From: Dyella sp. AtDHG13 | GTDB taxonomy: Bacteria; Pseudomonadota; Gammaproteobacteria; Xanthomonadales; Rhodanobacteraceae | NCBI RefSeq assembly: GCF_003201105.1 | Contig: NZ_QICJ01000007.1 | Span: 62,001 to 126,000, forward strand | Direction of reading: 5' to 3' | DNA: 64,000 nucleotides | Shown here: piece by piece, positions 1 to 8,809 of the stretch | Numbering within the stretch: position 1 is the stretch's first letter | How the letters are laid out: each line of letters opens with the position of its first letter | Translations under genes and position numbers: made by a program | The notes under the pieces: model-generated | What the model was told of the DNA's origin: nothing | Seen by the model: only the letters and a program-made list of their open reading frames with translations | Databases searched by the model: none

Positions 1-2
1 CC

Positions 3-611
3 ATCGTGTTCGGCGGTCGCCGCCCCTCGCTGATCCCGCTGGTATTCGAGGCGAAGGACTGGAAGCACGGCGTGCTGGTCGGCGCCGCCATGGGTTCGGA
101 AACCACCGCCGCCGCCACCGGCGCCGTGGGCGTGCTGCGCCGCGATTCGATGGCCATGAAGCCGTTCGCCGGCTACCACTACGGCGACTACTTCCGTCAC
201 TGGCTGTCGTTCGACAAGCCGGGCGCGAAGCTGCCGAAGATCTTCCACGTCAACTGGTTCCGCAAGGGCGACGACGGCCGGTTCCTGTGGCCGGGCTTCG
301 GCGACAACCTGCGCGTGCTGCAGTGGATGATCGACCGCGTGGAAGGCCGCGCCGAGGGCAACCACACGCCGATCGGCACGCTGCCCACGGCCGATGAGCT
401 CAAGCTCGACGACCTGGGCCTGGACCGCGCCACCGTCGATACCCTGCTGCACGTCGATCACGCCGGCTGGACGGCGGAGCTCGCCGCCATCGGCGAATAC
501 CTCGACAGCTTCGGCCAGCGCATGCCCAGGGAGCTGCATGTCGAACAGCAGCGCGTCGCCAAGGCGCTCAACGATGCGGCGATGACGCCGCGCGCGGCCG
601 TCGCCTCCTGA
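3..611 (+). CDS. pckG: Phosphoenolpyruvate carboxykinase (GTP), C-terminal part
   Basis: The 3' end of a gene entering from the left edge; about 202 residues of a protein that is normally about 600 long. GTP-dependent PEPCK converts oxaloacetate + GTP to PEP + CO2 + GDP in the cytosol, the entry step of gluconeogenesis. Seen: the family-typical stretches METTAAATG-like (SETTAAATG), HVNWFRK and FLWPGFGDNLRVLQW near the C-terminal nucleotide/metal-binding half. These are the GTP-family signatures and are unlike the ATP-dependent PckA. Reading is open to the window edge, so the first in-frame start here is not the gene start. A GC-rich hairpin follows the stop. Confidence 0.93.
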   Translation: MVFGGRRPSLIPLVFEAKDWKHGVLVGAAMGSETTAAATGAVGVLRRDSMAMKPFAGYHYGDYFRHWLSFDKPGAKLPKIFHVNWFRKGDDGRFLWPGFGDNLRVLQWMIDRVEGRAEGNHTPIGTLPTADELKLDDLGLDRATVDTLLHVDHAGWTAELAAIGEYLDSFGQRMPRELHVEQQRVAKALNDAAMTPRAAVAS

Positions 612-624
612 CGTCCGCCCTGCT

Positions 625-645
625 CCGCCGGCGCAACGCCGGCGG
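625..645 (+). terminator. Probable terminator hairpin after pckG
   Basis: A perfect 9-bp stem (625-633 with 637-645) with a 3-base loop lies 14 bp after the pckG stop. The T-tract that follows is poor, so intrinsic termination is only likely. Confidence 0.45.
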
Positions 646-711
646 GGTTCCCGGCCTTTCCCGCGACGGTCTCTAAACCTTGCCACGCGCCGGCGCATCC
701 AAGCTGGCAAG

Positions 712-1296
712 ATGATCGCAGCCTGCCCCGCCACCGGAACCACGATGCCGCCGCCAGCGCCCGCCGCGGATTCCCACGACATGGACGACGTCCGGGCGGC
801 GTCAGCCGGCGATCGCCAGGCCTTTCAGCGCCTCTACCGTGCGCACGTGGATCGCGTGTACGGCGCCGTGTACCGGCTGGCCGGCTACGACCACGCCCGC
901 GCGGAGGACCTGACGCAGGAAGCCTTCGTGCGCGCCTGGCAGAAGCTGTCCGGCTTTCGCGGCGACAGCGCGTTCGGTACCTGGTTGTACCGGCTGGCGG
1001 TCAATGTCGCCTTGATGGACATCCGATCGCGCGGCGCCGACCCCGTCACCATGATGGACGAGGACGACATACCCGATCACGGCGATACGCCATTCTGTGC
1101 CGCCGAACGCGAAGAACTGGAACGCGCGATCGGCAACCTTCCGCCACGTGCGCGCGCGGTGCTGGTGCTGCATGACGTGGAGGGCTGGCGACACGAGGAA
1201 ATCGGTGCCGAACTCGGCATGGCGGTAGGTTCGTCCAAGGCGCAGCTGCATCGCGCACGCGGCCTGCTGCGGAAAGTATTAGGAGAACGCTCATGA
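712..1296 (+). CDS. ECF-type RNA polymerase sigma factor
   Basis: 194 aa. A sigma-70 family factor of the extracytoplasmic-function group, which directs RNA polymerase to a small regulon. Seen: region 2 (about residues 35-100, with the DLTQEAFVRAW and GDSAFGTWLYRLAVN blocks) and region 4 (about 130-190, with LPPRARAVLVLHDVEGWRHEEIG and the GSSKAQLHRAR recognition helix; quoted in parts). Starts at 745 and 781 are also in frame, and 781 would begin just before region 2. The stop overlaps the next gene by 4 bp (ATGA), so the two are translationally coupled. Inferred: it is controlled by that neighbour, and the DUF4097 protein after it may be an output or a sensor. Confidence 0.9.
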   Translation: MIAACPATGTTMPPPAPAADSHDMDDVRAASAGDRQAFQRLYRAHVDRVYGAVYRLAGYDHARAEDLTQEAFVRAWQKLSGFRGDSAFGTWLYRLAVNVALMDIRSRGADPVTMMDEDDIPDHGDTPFCAAEREELERAIGNLPPRARAVLVLHDVEGWRHEEIGAELGMAVGSSKAQLHRARGLLRKVLGERS

Positions 1297-1739
1297 ACGA
1301 ATTCGAATGGCTCCGCCAGACACGCGCCTTGCGCGAACCGGTCACGCCACGCCGCGACCTGTGGTCGGGCATCGATGCCGCGCTGGATGCCGCGCATGCG
1401 GAAGCCGAAAAGCCGGCGCCGCAACGCAATCATCGGCGCGTGCAGAACTGGCTGATCGCGGCGAGCTTCGTCGGCTTGTCACTGTTTGCGGGCAGCCTCG
1501 CCGTGCATCTGCGCGACCGCACGCTGGCCAACGCCACGGCGGCGGCAACGCTGGATGCAGGCCGCTGGCGCCCGAACGATCCGCGTCTTGCGGGCGCCGC
1601 GGTGGAACTCGACGCCGCCAGCATGGAGCTTCGCCAGGCCATGGAACAGGCACCGCGTTCGCCGGCCTTGCAACGGCTGCTGTACCGCACGCAAAAACAA
1701 CAGTCGCAGCTGCGACAGATGGAACACCAGGCTGGTTGA
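1293..1739 (+). CDS. Small single-pass membrane protein, candidate anti-sigma factor
   Basis: 148 aa with no recognised domain. Seen: a charged cytoplasmic-looking N-terminus (about 1-47), one hydrophobic helix (about 50-70), then a C-terminal part rich in Ala, Gln and Arg that looks helical. The start overlaps the ECF sigma stop by 4 bp. Size, topology and coupling match the anti-sigma factors that hold ECF sigmas at the membrane, but there is no zinc HxxxCxxC motif. The anti-sigma role is therefore inferred from context only. Confidence 0.7.
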   Translation: MNEFEWLRQTRALREPVTPRRDLWSGIDAALDAAHAEAEKPAPQRNHRRVQNWLIAASFVGLSLFAGSLAVHLRDRTLANATAAATLDAGRWRPNDPRLAGAAVELDAASMELRQAMEQAPRSPALQRLLYRTQKQQSQLRQMEHQAG

Positions 1740-1758
1740 GTCCAGTGGAGCCTTCACC

Positions 1759-2661
1759 ATGAAAACCGCACGCTTGATCCCACTCCTGCTCAGCCTGTCG
1801 ATTGGCCAGGCCCTGGCCGATACGCCGCTCAACCTCAATCACGGGGCCACGCCCAACGCGCGCGTGAGCATCAGCAACGTCAAGGGCGAGGTCACGGTAA
1901 GCGCCTGGGACCGCAACCAGGTGCAGGTCACCGGTCGCCTTGGCGACGGCGCCAAGCCGCTCACCATCGAGGGCAGCAACAGCAACATGACCATCAAGGT
2001 CGAATCGATGGGCAAGTCCGGCTGGTTCAACTTCGGCAGCGACACGTCGATGGGCGCCACCACGCTGGACGTGCGCGTGCCCAAGGGCGCCTCGCTCGAC
2101 GTCGACGTGGTCAGCGCGCCGATGAACATCGACGGCATCGAAGGCGGCGCAATCAAGGTCAACACGGTGAGCGGCAAGGCGCGCATCAATGCCCGCTCGC
2201 CCAGCATCGACGCCGATGCCGTCAGCGGCAGCATCGAGCTGGCCGGCAACGCCGACAAGGTGCACTTGCAGACCGTGAGCGGCGACATCCTCGCGCCCAA
2301 CGTCGGCGCGGAAGCCGACCTGCAGACAGTGTCCGGACGCATCCGCGTCAGCGGCGGCCCGTGGCGCAAGCTCAACCTCAGCACGGTCTCCGGCGACGTG
2401 CAGCTGGCCGGTGGGCTGGCGCCGAACGGCAGCTTCGATGTCGACAGCATGAGCGGCGACGTGCAGGTGCAGGTGCCGTCCAACCTGTCCGCCATCATCA
2501 AGGCCTCGACCTTCAGCGGCGACCTGCGCAGCGACTTCGGCTCGGTCAAGAAACCCGAGCACGGCCCGGGCAGCGAACTGCAGGCGACCGTGGGCGCCGG
2601 CGGCGCGAAGATGAACATCGAGACCTTCAGCGGCGACCTGCGCATCCGTCGGCAGGACTGA
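1759..2661 (+). CDS. DUF4097-family exported protein
   Basis: 300 aa. The start at 1759 gives a clear signal peptide (MKTARLIPLLLSLSIGQALA, then Asp). After it comes a repetitive beta-rich region of short turns with recurring VSG and FSGDL motifs, typical of DUF4097 putative adhesin-like beta-solenoids. No enzymatic residues are apparent. It follows the sigma/anti-sigma pair by 19 bp and shares the transcription unit, which ends at a strong terminator. Function unknown; it probably acts in the periplasm or at the surface. Inferred: it is a target or partner of the ECF system. Confidence 0.85.
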   Translation: MKTARLIPLLLSLSIGQALADTPLNLNHGATPNARVSISNVKGEVTVSAWDRNQVQVTGRLGDGAKPLTIEGSNSNMTIKVESMGKSGWFNFGSDTSMGATTLDVRVPKGASLDVDVVSAPMNIDGIEGGAIKVNTVSGKARINARSPSIDADAVSGSIELAGNADKVHLQTVSGDILAPNVGAEADLQTVSGRIRVSGGPWRKLNLSTVSGDVQLAGGLAPNGSFDVDSMSGDVQVQVPSNLSAIIKASTFSGDLRSDFGSVKKPEHGPGSELQATVGAGGAKMNIETFSGDLRIRRQD

Positions 2662-2690
2662 GCGTCGTCCAATATCCGATGCCGGAAACG

Positions 2691-2718
2691 AAAACGCCGG
2701 GCCAAGCCCGGCGTTTTT
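2691..2718. terminator. Bidirectional intrinsic terminator
   Basis: A 9-bp GC-rich stem (2694-2702 with 2706-2714) is flanked by an A-tract on the left and a T-tract on the right. It lies between the ends of the convergent DUF4097 gene (+) and the 2751-3668 gene (-), so it can serve both. Confidence 0.9.
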
Positions 2719-2750
2719 CTGTGCCTCCATGCCGGTGACCGGCGGGCGGA

Positions 2751-3668
2751 TCAGAGATCCTGGTGGTACTGCACGTACGGCGTGCGCGACTGATCCGGCT
2801 CCGGACCCGCCGGCGTGTTCACGCCGCTGCCGGACGACCACAGGTTCTGCGCGCCGACGCTCAGCGAGCCCTGCCACGGCAGACGCCAGGTGACGCCGAG
2901 ATCGATGCTGTTCCAGCGGCGATCCGGGTTGTAGCCCGCGCCCGGTACACCGGCTTCCGGCGCCATGGTGCGGCCGACGATGCTGCCGCTCAGCGGACCG
3001 CGGTCGACGCCGAAGCTCACCGCCTTCTGGTCCAGCGTGTTGACGCCCAGCAGGTTGCCGGGAAGCAGGCGCACGCGGCCGACGCTGGCGCCCAGGTCGA
3101 TGCCGCTCTTGCCGTCCAGCGCCACGCGGCCGCGCGCATTGATCTGCGTGCTGCTGTCGAAACCGGAAAGGCCGTTCACGCCCGGCAGGGCGCCCGGCAA
3201 CAGGCGCGGCAAGGTCGCCGCACCTTGTACGTTGTCCGTACCCACGCTCAGGCCCAGCGAATAGCGGCCGTCGCTGTACGTCGCGCCGACTTCGCTGCCG
3301 ATGATGCGCGGCGCCTGGTTGTTCGCCCAGTTGTGCTCGCTCACGCCGACGTGCGCCTGCACGTTGGGAGCGATGCCGTAGCGGATGTCGGTGGACTGCA
3401 CCGTCGCCGAATCGACCGCGCGGAACTGCAGCGGCGCATCGGCCCGCTGCGCGGAAGCCAGCGTGTCGCTGTTGGCCTGCAGGGCCAGCCAGCGGCCGTC
3501 CGCGCCACGCCAGAGCGGAACACCGTTGCCCGTGGCGGCCGGCGAGGTCTGCTCCGGCGTCTGCGAGAGCAGGCGTCCAGCGGCGCTGTACGGATCATTG
3601 GCCGCACTCTGCCCTGCCGCGACGAACGGCATGAACAAAAGAGGCAATGACAAGAACAGGCGACGCAT
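2751..3668 (-). CDS. Exported beta-strand-rich protein of unknown function
   Basis: 305 aa. The reading frame extends further upstream, but the start at 3668 places a signal peptide first (MRRLFLSLPLLFMPFVAAG). The mature protein alternates Gly/Ser and aromatic residues in short amphipathic strands (for example VSFGVDRGPLSGSIVGRT, INARGRVALDG). This resembles the outer-membrane beta-barrel-like hypothetical proteins of Xanthomonadales. I recognise no named family. It stands alone and is transcribed away from the GGDEF-EAL gene, with about 200 bp of A/T-richer promoter region between them. Location at the outer membrane is inferred. Confidence 0.7.
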   Translation of the reverse strand: MRRLFLSLPLLFMPFVAAGQSAANDPYSAAGRLLSQTPEQTSPAATGNGVPLWRGADGRWLALQANSDTLASAQRADAPLQFRAVDSATVQSTDIRYGIAPNVQAHVGVSEHNWANNQAPRIIGSEVGATYSDGRYSLGLSVGTDNVQGAATLPRLLPGALPGVNGLSGFDSSTQINARGRVALDGKSGIDLGASVGRVRLLPGNLLGVNTLDQKAVSFGVDRGPLSGSIVGRTMAPEAGVPGAGYNPDRRWNSIDLGVTWRLPWQGSLSVGAQNLWSSGSGVNTPAGPEPDQSRTPYVQYHQDL

Positions 3669-3875
3669 GTACGCGAAAACCCCCGCGGTACGATTAGACG
3701 GGAACGAGTTCGCCCCCTCCCAGAGACGAGTTAGGGGTAACGATACCACGTTTTACTTTTTACTAACACCCAGATTTGCGCTTTGTGAGCAAGGTCCGAA
3801 ACGACCTTCATCACACTTTTTTGACATCAGGAAGCGCTTGAGGTTCCCGGTTTATCCGGGCAGCGACAAAGCTGA

Positions 3876-6830
3876 ATGGAGGCGATATATAGTCCTCCCC
3901 TGTCGACAACGTACGGATTCGTCCTGCGACTGATGACCTCGGTTCTTTCCAGCCACATGTCCGCCCCACCGGCGGACAGCGCGGTCGCTGCCCTTCACGC
4001 GGCGGTGGAGCGCCTTTTCCGCGCGGCCGATGCGGCCAGCGTGGCGGAAATCTGCGAAGCCATGCTGCGCGACCTGGGCATCGCGGGGCGCCTGCACTGG
4101 CGCCTGCTGGGCGATACCGAGGCGCCGAACCAGGAGTTCACCCAGCTCGACCTGGCCGAGGACCCGCAAGGGCTGCGATCGCTGGTGCTGGCGCTGCCGA
4201 CGGGCACGATCTCGGACTTGATGAGAGAGAACCTCGCCTGGGTCGGGCGCCTCGTCGCCTGCCGCCTGCGGCAGCTCGCCGAGACCTCGCGCCTGTACGA
4301 GGCGATCTCGCGACTCGCGCTGGCCGAACGACTGCAACGCGCGCTCTACGCCATCGCCGACCAGGCCAGCGCCGAGCACAACATGACCGAGATGATGCAT
4401 GCGCTGCATGCCATTCTCGGCAGCCTGATGTACGCGGAGAACTTCTACATCGCGCTGTATGACGCGGCCACCGACACGGTGCGCTTTCCCTACTACGTCG
4501 ACACGATGGACAAGGAGCCTCCCTCGCCCGACGAGGCGGTGCCGCTGCAGGAAATGCGTTACAGCCTGACCTGGAACCTGCTGCAGACGGGCCAGGCGAT
4601 CATGGGCTCGGTGGCCGAGCTCACCGAACAGTTCAAGGGCCGCTTCGTACTGATGGGCCCCGTGTGCGAGCACTGGCTGGGCGTGCCGCTGCTGCGCGAC
4701 GGCCGCGTGGTGGGCGGCATCGTAATGCAGAGCTACCGCGAGGACACGCACTACAGCGAGCACGATCGCGAACTGCTGAGCTACGTCGCCAAGCATGTGC
4801 AGACGGCGCTGGAGCGGCGCGAGGCGCACGAGGAACTGGAACGCCGCGTGTCCAGCCGCACCGCCGCGCTGCGCGAGGCCAATCGCGTGCTGCGCCAGCA
4901 GGTGTTGCAGCGGCAGCGCGGCGAGCGCCTGCAGGCGGCGCTGTTCCGCATCGCCGAGCTGGCCAACGCCTCCGAAAGCATCGACAACTTCTACGCCGCC
5001 GTGCATCGCGTCATCGGCGGCCTGCTGTATGCGCGCAACTTCTACATCGCGCTGCTGGACGAAGAGCAGAAGACGCTCAGCTTCCCCTATTCCGTGGACG
5101 AGTTCGACACCGTGCGCCTGCCGCGCGCGCACGGCCGCGGCGTGACCGAATACGTGCTGCGCCACGGCAAGCCGCTGCTGGCCGATCCGACGGAATTCGA
5201 CCGCCTGGAACAGGTGGGCGAGATCACCCATCGCGGTTCGCGCTCGCTGTGCTGGCTGGGCGTGCCGCTGATCTGGGGCGATCGCGCCATGGGCGTGCTC
5301 GCGGTGCAGAGCTACTCCACGGAACACACCTACGACGTGCGCGACCAGGAACTGTTGACCTTCGTGGGCTACCACGTGGCCAACGCCCTGCAGCGCAAGC
5401 ACACCACCGAATCGCTGAAGCAGGCCTATGCGAGCCTGGAGCGCCGCGTCACCGAGCGCACGCGCGCCCTGGCGCTGGCGAATCGCGACCTGCGCGAGCA
5501 GATCGCCGAGCGCGAACGCGTGGAACGCCGCCTGAAGTACGAAACCCTGCACGATTCGCTGACCGGCCTGCCGAACCGCACGCTGCTGCTGCAGCGTCTG
5601 GAGCAGGCGCTGCAGCGTTATCACAGCGACACGCAGGAATTGTTCGCGGTGCTGTTCATCGACCTGGATCGCTTCAAGGTCATCAACGACTCCGTCGGCC
5701 ACCTGGTGGGCGACGACCTGCTGTTCCAGGTCGGCGGACGCATCCGCGCCTGCCTCAAGACGCGCGACGTGGTGGCGCGCCTGGGCGGAGACGAATTCGC
5801 GGTGCTGGCCGAGGGCATCACCGATCCCAAGATGGCCATGCTCATCGCCGAACGCATCATCGACGAGTTGCAGACGCCCTTCCGCCTCGGCGCCAAGGAG
5901 ATCTTCACCTCGGCCTCGATCGGCATCGCCCTGCCCAGCCCGCATTACCAGCGTCCGGAAGAACTGCTGCGCGATGCGGATGCCGCGATGTACCGCGCGA
6001 AGGACGAGGGCCGCCATCGCGCCGCCGTGTTCGACGACCGCCTGCGCCGCGAAGCGCTGTCGCTGCTGGAAATGGAAGGCGACCTGCGCCGTGCGCTGAG
6101 CCGCAACGAGTTCGTGCCGTTCTACCAGCCCATCGTGGCGCTGCAGACCGGCCGCACGGTGGGCTACGAAGCGCTGCTGCGCTGGCGCCATCCGGACCGC
6201 GGCCTGCTCACGCCCGGCGACTTCCTCGCCGTGGCCGAGGAAAGCGGCTGCGCGGAAAGCATCGACTGGCAGATCTTCGACCAGGTCTGCGCCCAGGCCG
6301 AGGCACTGGCCGGCAGCGACGGCTTCGTCAGCATCAACGTCTCCGGCCGCCACTTCCGCTCGCTGGACCTGGACAAGCGCCTGCTCGACCTGATCGAGTC
6401 GCATCACCTGCCGCCGCGCTGCCTGCGCATCGAGGTGACCGAACGCGCGCTGCTGGAGAACGCCATCCAGGTGAAGCGCATGCTGGACAACCTGCGCAGC
6501 CAAGGCGTGAGCATCGCGCTCGACGACTTCGGCACCGGCTATTCGTCGCTGAGCTACCTGCACCAGTACCCGATCGAGACGCTGAAGATCGACCGCTCGT
6601 TCATCGTGGAACTGCCGCGCGAAGGCGGCCACGGCGCCGCCGTGGTACGCGCCATCCAGGCACTCGCCAATTCGCTGCAGATGCAGGTGATCGCCGAAGG
6701 CATCGAAGACGAACACCAGCGCGAGGCGCTGCTGCGCATCGGCTGCCGCTACGGCCAGGGCTTCCTGTTCGCCACGCCCAAGATGGCCGAGGTGTGGCTG
6801 CAGCGGGAGCATCATTTCGCGCTGCCGTAG
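3876..6830 (+). CDS. GAF-GAF-GGDEF-EAL cyclic-di-GMP regulator
   Basis: 984 aa, or about 965 if translation begins at 3933; the first ATG lacks an upstream Shine-Dalgarno. Seen: an N-terminal segment, two GAF-like domains (about 150-315 and 360-510) joined by coiled-coil linkers, a GGDEF domain with intact G637-G-D-E-F641, and an EAL domain with E765-A-L and downstream DDFGTGYSSL and EGIED motifs. GGDEF domains make c-di-GMP and EAL domains hydrolyse it; both active-site sets look intact. The inhibitory I-site RxxD reads K-T-R-D, so product inhibition may be lost. No membrane helices are seen, so it is probably cytosolic, with the GAF domains sensing a small ligand. Confidence 0.93.
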   Translation: MEAIYSPPLSTTYGFVLRLMTSVLSSHMSAPPADSAVAALHAAVERLFRAADAASVAEICEAMLRDLGIAGRLHWRLLGDTEAPNQEFTQLDLAEDPQGLRSLVLALPTGTISDLMRENLAWVGRLVACRLRQLAETSRLYEAISRLALAERLQRALYAIADQASAEHNMTEMMHALHAILGSLMYAENFYIALYDAATDTVRFPYYVDTMDKEPPSPDEAVPLQEMRYSLTWNLLQTGQAIMGSVAELTEQFKGRFVLMGPVCEHWLGVPLLRDGRVVGGIVMQSYREDTHYSEHDRELLSYVAKHVQTALERREAHEELERRVSSRTAALREANRVLRQQVLQRQRGERLQAALFRIAELANASESIDNFYAAVHRVIGGLLYARNFYIALLDEEQKTLSFPYSVDEFDTVRLPRAHGRGVTEYVLRHGKPLLADPTEFDRLEQVGEITHRGSRSLCWLGVPLIWGDRAMGVLAVQSYSTEHTYDVRDQELLTFVGYHVANALQRKHTTESLKQAYASLERRVTERTRALALANRDLREQIAERERVERRLKYETLHDSLTGLPNRTLLLQRLEQALQRYHSDTQELFAVLFIDLDRFKVINDSVGHLVGDDLLFQVGGRIRACLKTRDVVARLGGDEFAVLAEGITDPKMAMLIAERIIDELQTPFRLGAKEIFTSASIGIALPSPHYQRPEELLRDADAAMYRAKDEGRHRAAVFDDRLRREALSLLEMEGDLRRALSRNEFVPFYQPIVALQTGRTVGYEALLRWRHPDRGLLTPGDFLAVAEESGCAESIDWQIFDQVCAQAEALAGSDGFVSINVSGRHFRSLDLDKRLLDLIESHHLPPRCLRIEVTERALLENAIQVKRMLDNLRSQGVSIALDDFGTGYSSLSYLHQYPIETLKIDRSFIVELPREGGHGAAVVRAIQALANSLQMQVIAEGIEDEHQREALLRIGCRYGQGFLFATPKMAEVWLQREHHFALP

Positions 6831-6853
6831 TCCACGGCGACGCTTCTTTGCTC

Positions 6854-6977
6854 GTCATTCCGGCGCAGGCCGGAATCCAGGTGCGGGGCGCTCGCTCTTC
6901 GCTGAAGACAGGTCGTGTTGCCGCGGGGCGACAATCGTCGACCGGAGCAACTGGATTCCGGCCTGCGCCGGAATGAC
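6854..6977. repeat. REP-like palindrome pair (copy 1)
   Basis: Two 27-bp arms (6854-6880 and 6951-6977) are perfect reverse complements, starting GTCATTCCGGCGCAGG and ending AATCCAG. Each arm is itself partly palindromic (CCGGC...GCCGG). The same arms occur at 25813-25934. This is an intergenic REP/BIME-type element in the space between convergent genes. Confidence 0.9.
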
Positions 6978-6986
6978 GAACAAAGA

Positions 6987-7018
6987 AAAGGCCGGCATCG
7001 AACGATGCCGGCCTTTTT
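6987..7018. terminator. Bidirectional intrinsic terminator
   Basis: The stem AGGCCGGCATCG / CGATGCCGGCCT has an A-tract on the left and a T-tract on the right. It lies between the convergent ends of the GGDEF-EAL gene (+) and hslO (-). Confidence 0.9.
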
Positions 7019-7029
7019 CCGCACAGAAC

Positions 7030-7929
7030 TTACTGCGCCGTATGCGGCGCCGTCGCCGCCGGGCTGACGCTGAGCAGATGCTCCGCGTCAATGCGGTCGA
7101 AGGTATAGCGCTGCGCGCAGAACTCGCAGATCACCTCGATCTCGCCCTCGCGCGCTTCCAGCGCCGCTTCCACTTCATCGCGTCCCAGCGAACGCAGCAC
7201 CGCCTCCACGCGCTCGCGCGTGCAGCTGCAGCCGAACGCCAGCGGGCGTGGCTCGAACAGGCGCACGGATTCCTCGTGGTACAGGCGATACAGCAGTTGC
7301 TCCGGCGGCGTGGTCAGCAGTTCTTCCTGGCCCAGCGTGGCCGTCAGATGCTGGATGCGCGTCCAGGCGTCTTCGTCTTCCACGGCGTCGTGGCCGCCTT
7401 CGTCCGGCAGCTTCTGCAACATCAGGCCCACCGCATGCTCGCCATCGGCCGCCAGCACGATGCGCGCCGGCAGCTGTTCGGACTGGCTGAAGTAGTTCTC
7501 CAACGCCGAGGCGAGATCCGGATGCTGCAGGTCCACCAGGCCCTGGTAGCGCTGCCCGCGCTCGGCGTTGCCGATGGTGATCGCCATGTAGGCATCCGGC
7601 AGCACGGCAAGGTCGATGGTCGAGGGCAGCGGATCGTTCCACCGCGCCAGGCCGCGCAGACGGCCCTGGTCGGTGCATTCGGCGAACAGCAGGCGCAACG
7701 GGCCGCTGCTCTTGAGCTCCACCGACAGCGCGCCCTCGAACTTGATGTTGCCCGTCAGCAGCGCGCTGGCGGCCAACGTCTGCCCGAGCACCGAGCGCAG
7801 CGCGGCGGGATAGGCGGAGCGGCCGGCGACCTCGCGCCAGGCCGACCCGAGACGAACGAGCACGCCGCGCACGCCGGCGCGCTCAAGCATGAAGCGATGC
7901 AGCACATCTTCGACTAGCACGGTTTCCAC
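7030..7929 (-). CDS. hslO: Hsp33 redox-regulated chaperone
   Basis: 299 aa, GTG start with a GAGAGG Shine-Dalgarno. Hsp33 is a cytosolic holdase that is activated when oxidation releases zinc from four C-terminal cysteines, and it protects unfolding proteins during oxidative heat stress. Seen: the expected zinc site C234-S-C236 and C268-E-F-C271, the conserved EGALSVELKSSGPLRLL substrate-binding region, and YHEE before the zinc domain. Length fits the family. It is a lone gene whose 3' end shares a terminator with the gene opposite. Confidence 0.97.
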   Translation of the reverse strand: METVLVEDVLHRFMLERAGVRGVLVRLGSAWREVAGRSAYPAALRSVLGQTLAASALLTGNIKFEGALSVELKSSGPLRLLFAECTDQGRLRGLARWNDPLPSTIDLAVLPDAYMAITIGNAERGQRYQGLVDLQHPDLASALENYFSQSEQLPARIVLAADGEHAVGLMLQKLPDEGGHDAVEDEDAWTRIQHLTATLGQEELLTTPPEQLLYRLYHEESVRLFEPRPLAFGCSCTRERVEAVLRSLGRDEVEAALEAREGEIEVICEFCAQRYTFDRIDAEHLLSVSPAATAPHTAQ

Positions 7930-8057
7930 GGGATAGACCTCTCAAGAACAATCCAGCTACATGGGGGCGCCTGCAGCCGGGCACAACGACCATGGGGCGG
8001 GCTCATGGGAAGTGAGCCGGGCTCTTATACTGCCCTCAACCTTGTCCAAGCGCCGCC

Positions 8058-8798
8058 ATGACACCACGACGCCCGCTCGCCGCCCGCCTGCTACGCAGTT
8101 GCCTTCTGCTCATCCTGGCCTGGCTGGCGCTCAGCTGGTTCCTGGTGCTGGTGTTCCGGTTCGTTCCACCGTGGACCTCGGCGGTGATGATGGAGCGCCA
8201 GCTCGGCGCGCTCATCCACGGCGAGAGCGACTTCCACCTGCGCCACCGCTGGGTGCCGTGGAATCAGGTGTCGCCTTACGTGCCGTTGGCGATGGTGGCG
8301 GGCGAAGACCAGAAATTCCCGTTCCACCATGGTTTCGACTTCGATTCCATCCAAGATGCCGTGGACGCCGCCGACGAGGGCCGCCGCCTGCGCGGCGCCA
8401 GCACCATCAGCCAGCAGACGGCCAAGAACCTGTTCCTGTGGAATGGACGCAGTTTTGTCCGCAAGGGGCTGGAAGCGTATTTCACGGTGCTGATCGAGTT
8501 GACCTGGCCCAAGCAGCGCATCCTCGAGGTGTACATGAACATCGCGGAGCTGGGCGACGGCATCTACGGCGTCGGTGCCGCCAGCGATGCGTTCTTCCAC
8601 GTGCCGCCGGCGCAGCTCAGCGCGGCCCAGGCGGCCCGGCTGGCCGCGGTGCTGCCCAGCCCACGGCGCTTTCACGCCGACCACCCTTCCGCCTATGTGC
8701 AGGGCCGTGCCAACTGGATCCAGCAGCAGATGGCGCAGCTGGGCGGGCCCGGTTATCTGCAAGGCCGGCAGGCGCCGCGCAACGTGCGTCGCCGGTGA
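8058..8798 (+). CDS. mtgA: Monofunctional peptidoglycan transglycosylase
   Basis: 246 aa. GT51 enzyme that polymerises lipid II into glycan strands at the outer face of the inner membrane, without a transpeptidase domain. Seen: one N-terminal membrane helix (about 10-34), the catalytic motif EDQKFPFHHGFD with Glu83, then RGASTISQQTAKNLFLW, RKGLEAYFTVLIE and RILEVYMNIAELG in the order expected for GT51. Length matches MtgA (about 240) and excludes bifunctional PBPs. The following glycosyltransferase starts about 60 bp downstream, with a perfect palindrome between them. Confidence 0.97.
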   Translation: MTPRRPLAARLLRSCLLLILAWLALSWFLVLVFRFVPPWTSAVMMERQLGALIHGESDFHLRHRWVPWNQVSPYVPLAMVAGEDQKFPFHHGFDFDSIQDAVDAADEGRRLRGASTISQQTAKNLFLWNGRSFVRKGLEAYFTVLIELTWPKQRILEVYMNIAELGDGIYGVGAASDAFFHVPPAQLSAAQAARLAAVLPSPRRFHADHPSAYVQGRANWIQQQMAQLGGPGYLQGRQAPRNVRRR

Positions 8799-8809
8799 CG
8801 CTCTCGTCC

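Noticed and set aside
1342-2877. 511-codon minus-strand frame over the DUF4097 gene
   Set aside because: Shadow frame produced by high GC content. The plus strand has a signal peptide and repeat pattern.
3852-6815. 987-codon minus-strand frame opposite the GGDEF-EAL gene
   Set aside because: It is a shadow frame, low in domain signal and rich in Ala, Val, Gln and His, lying fully over a gene with clear GAF, GGDEF and EAL motifs.
4664-6976. 770-codon plus-strand frame in another phase of the GGDEF-EAL gene
   Set aside because: Arg/Ala/Gly-rich noise without domains, and it overlaps the real gene.
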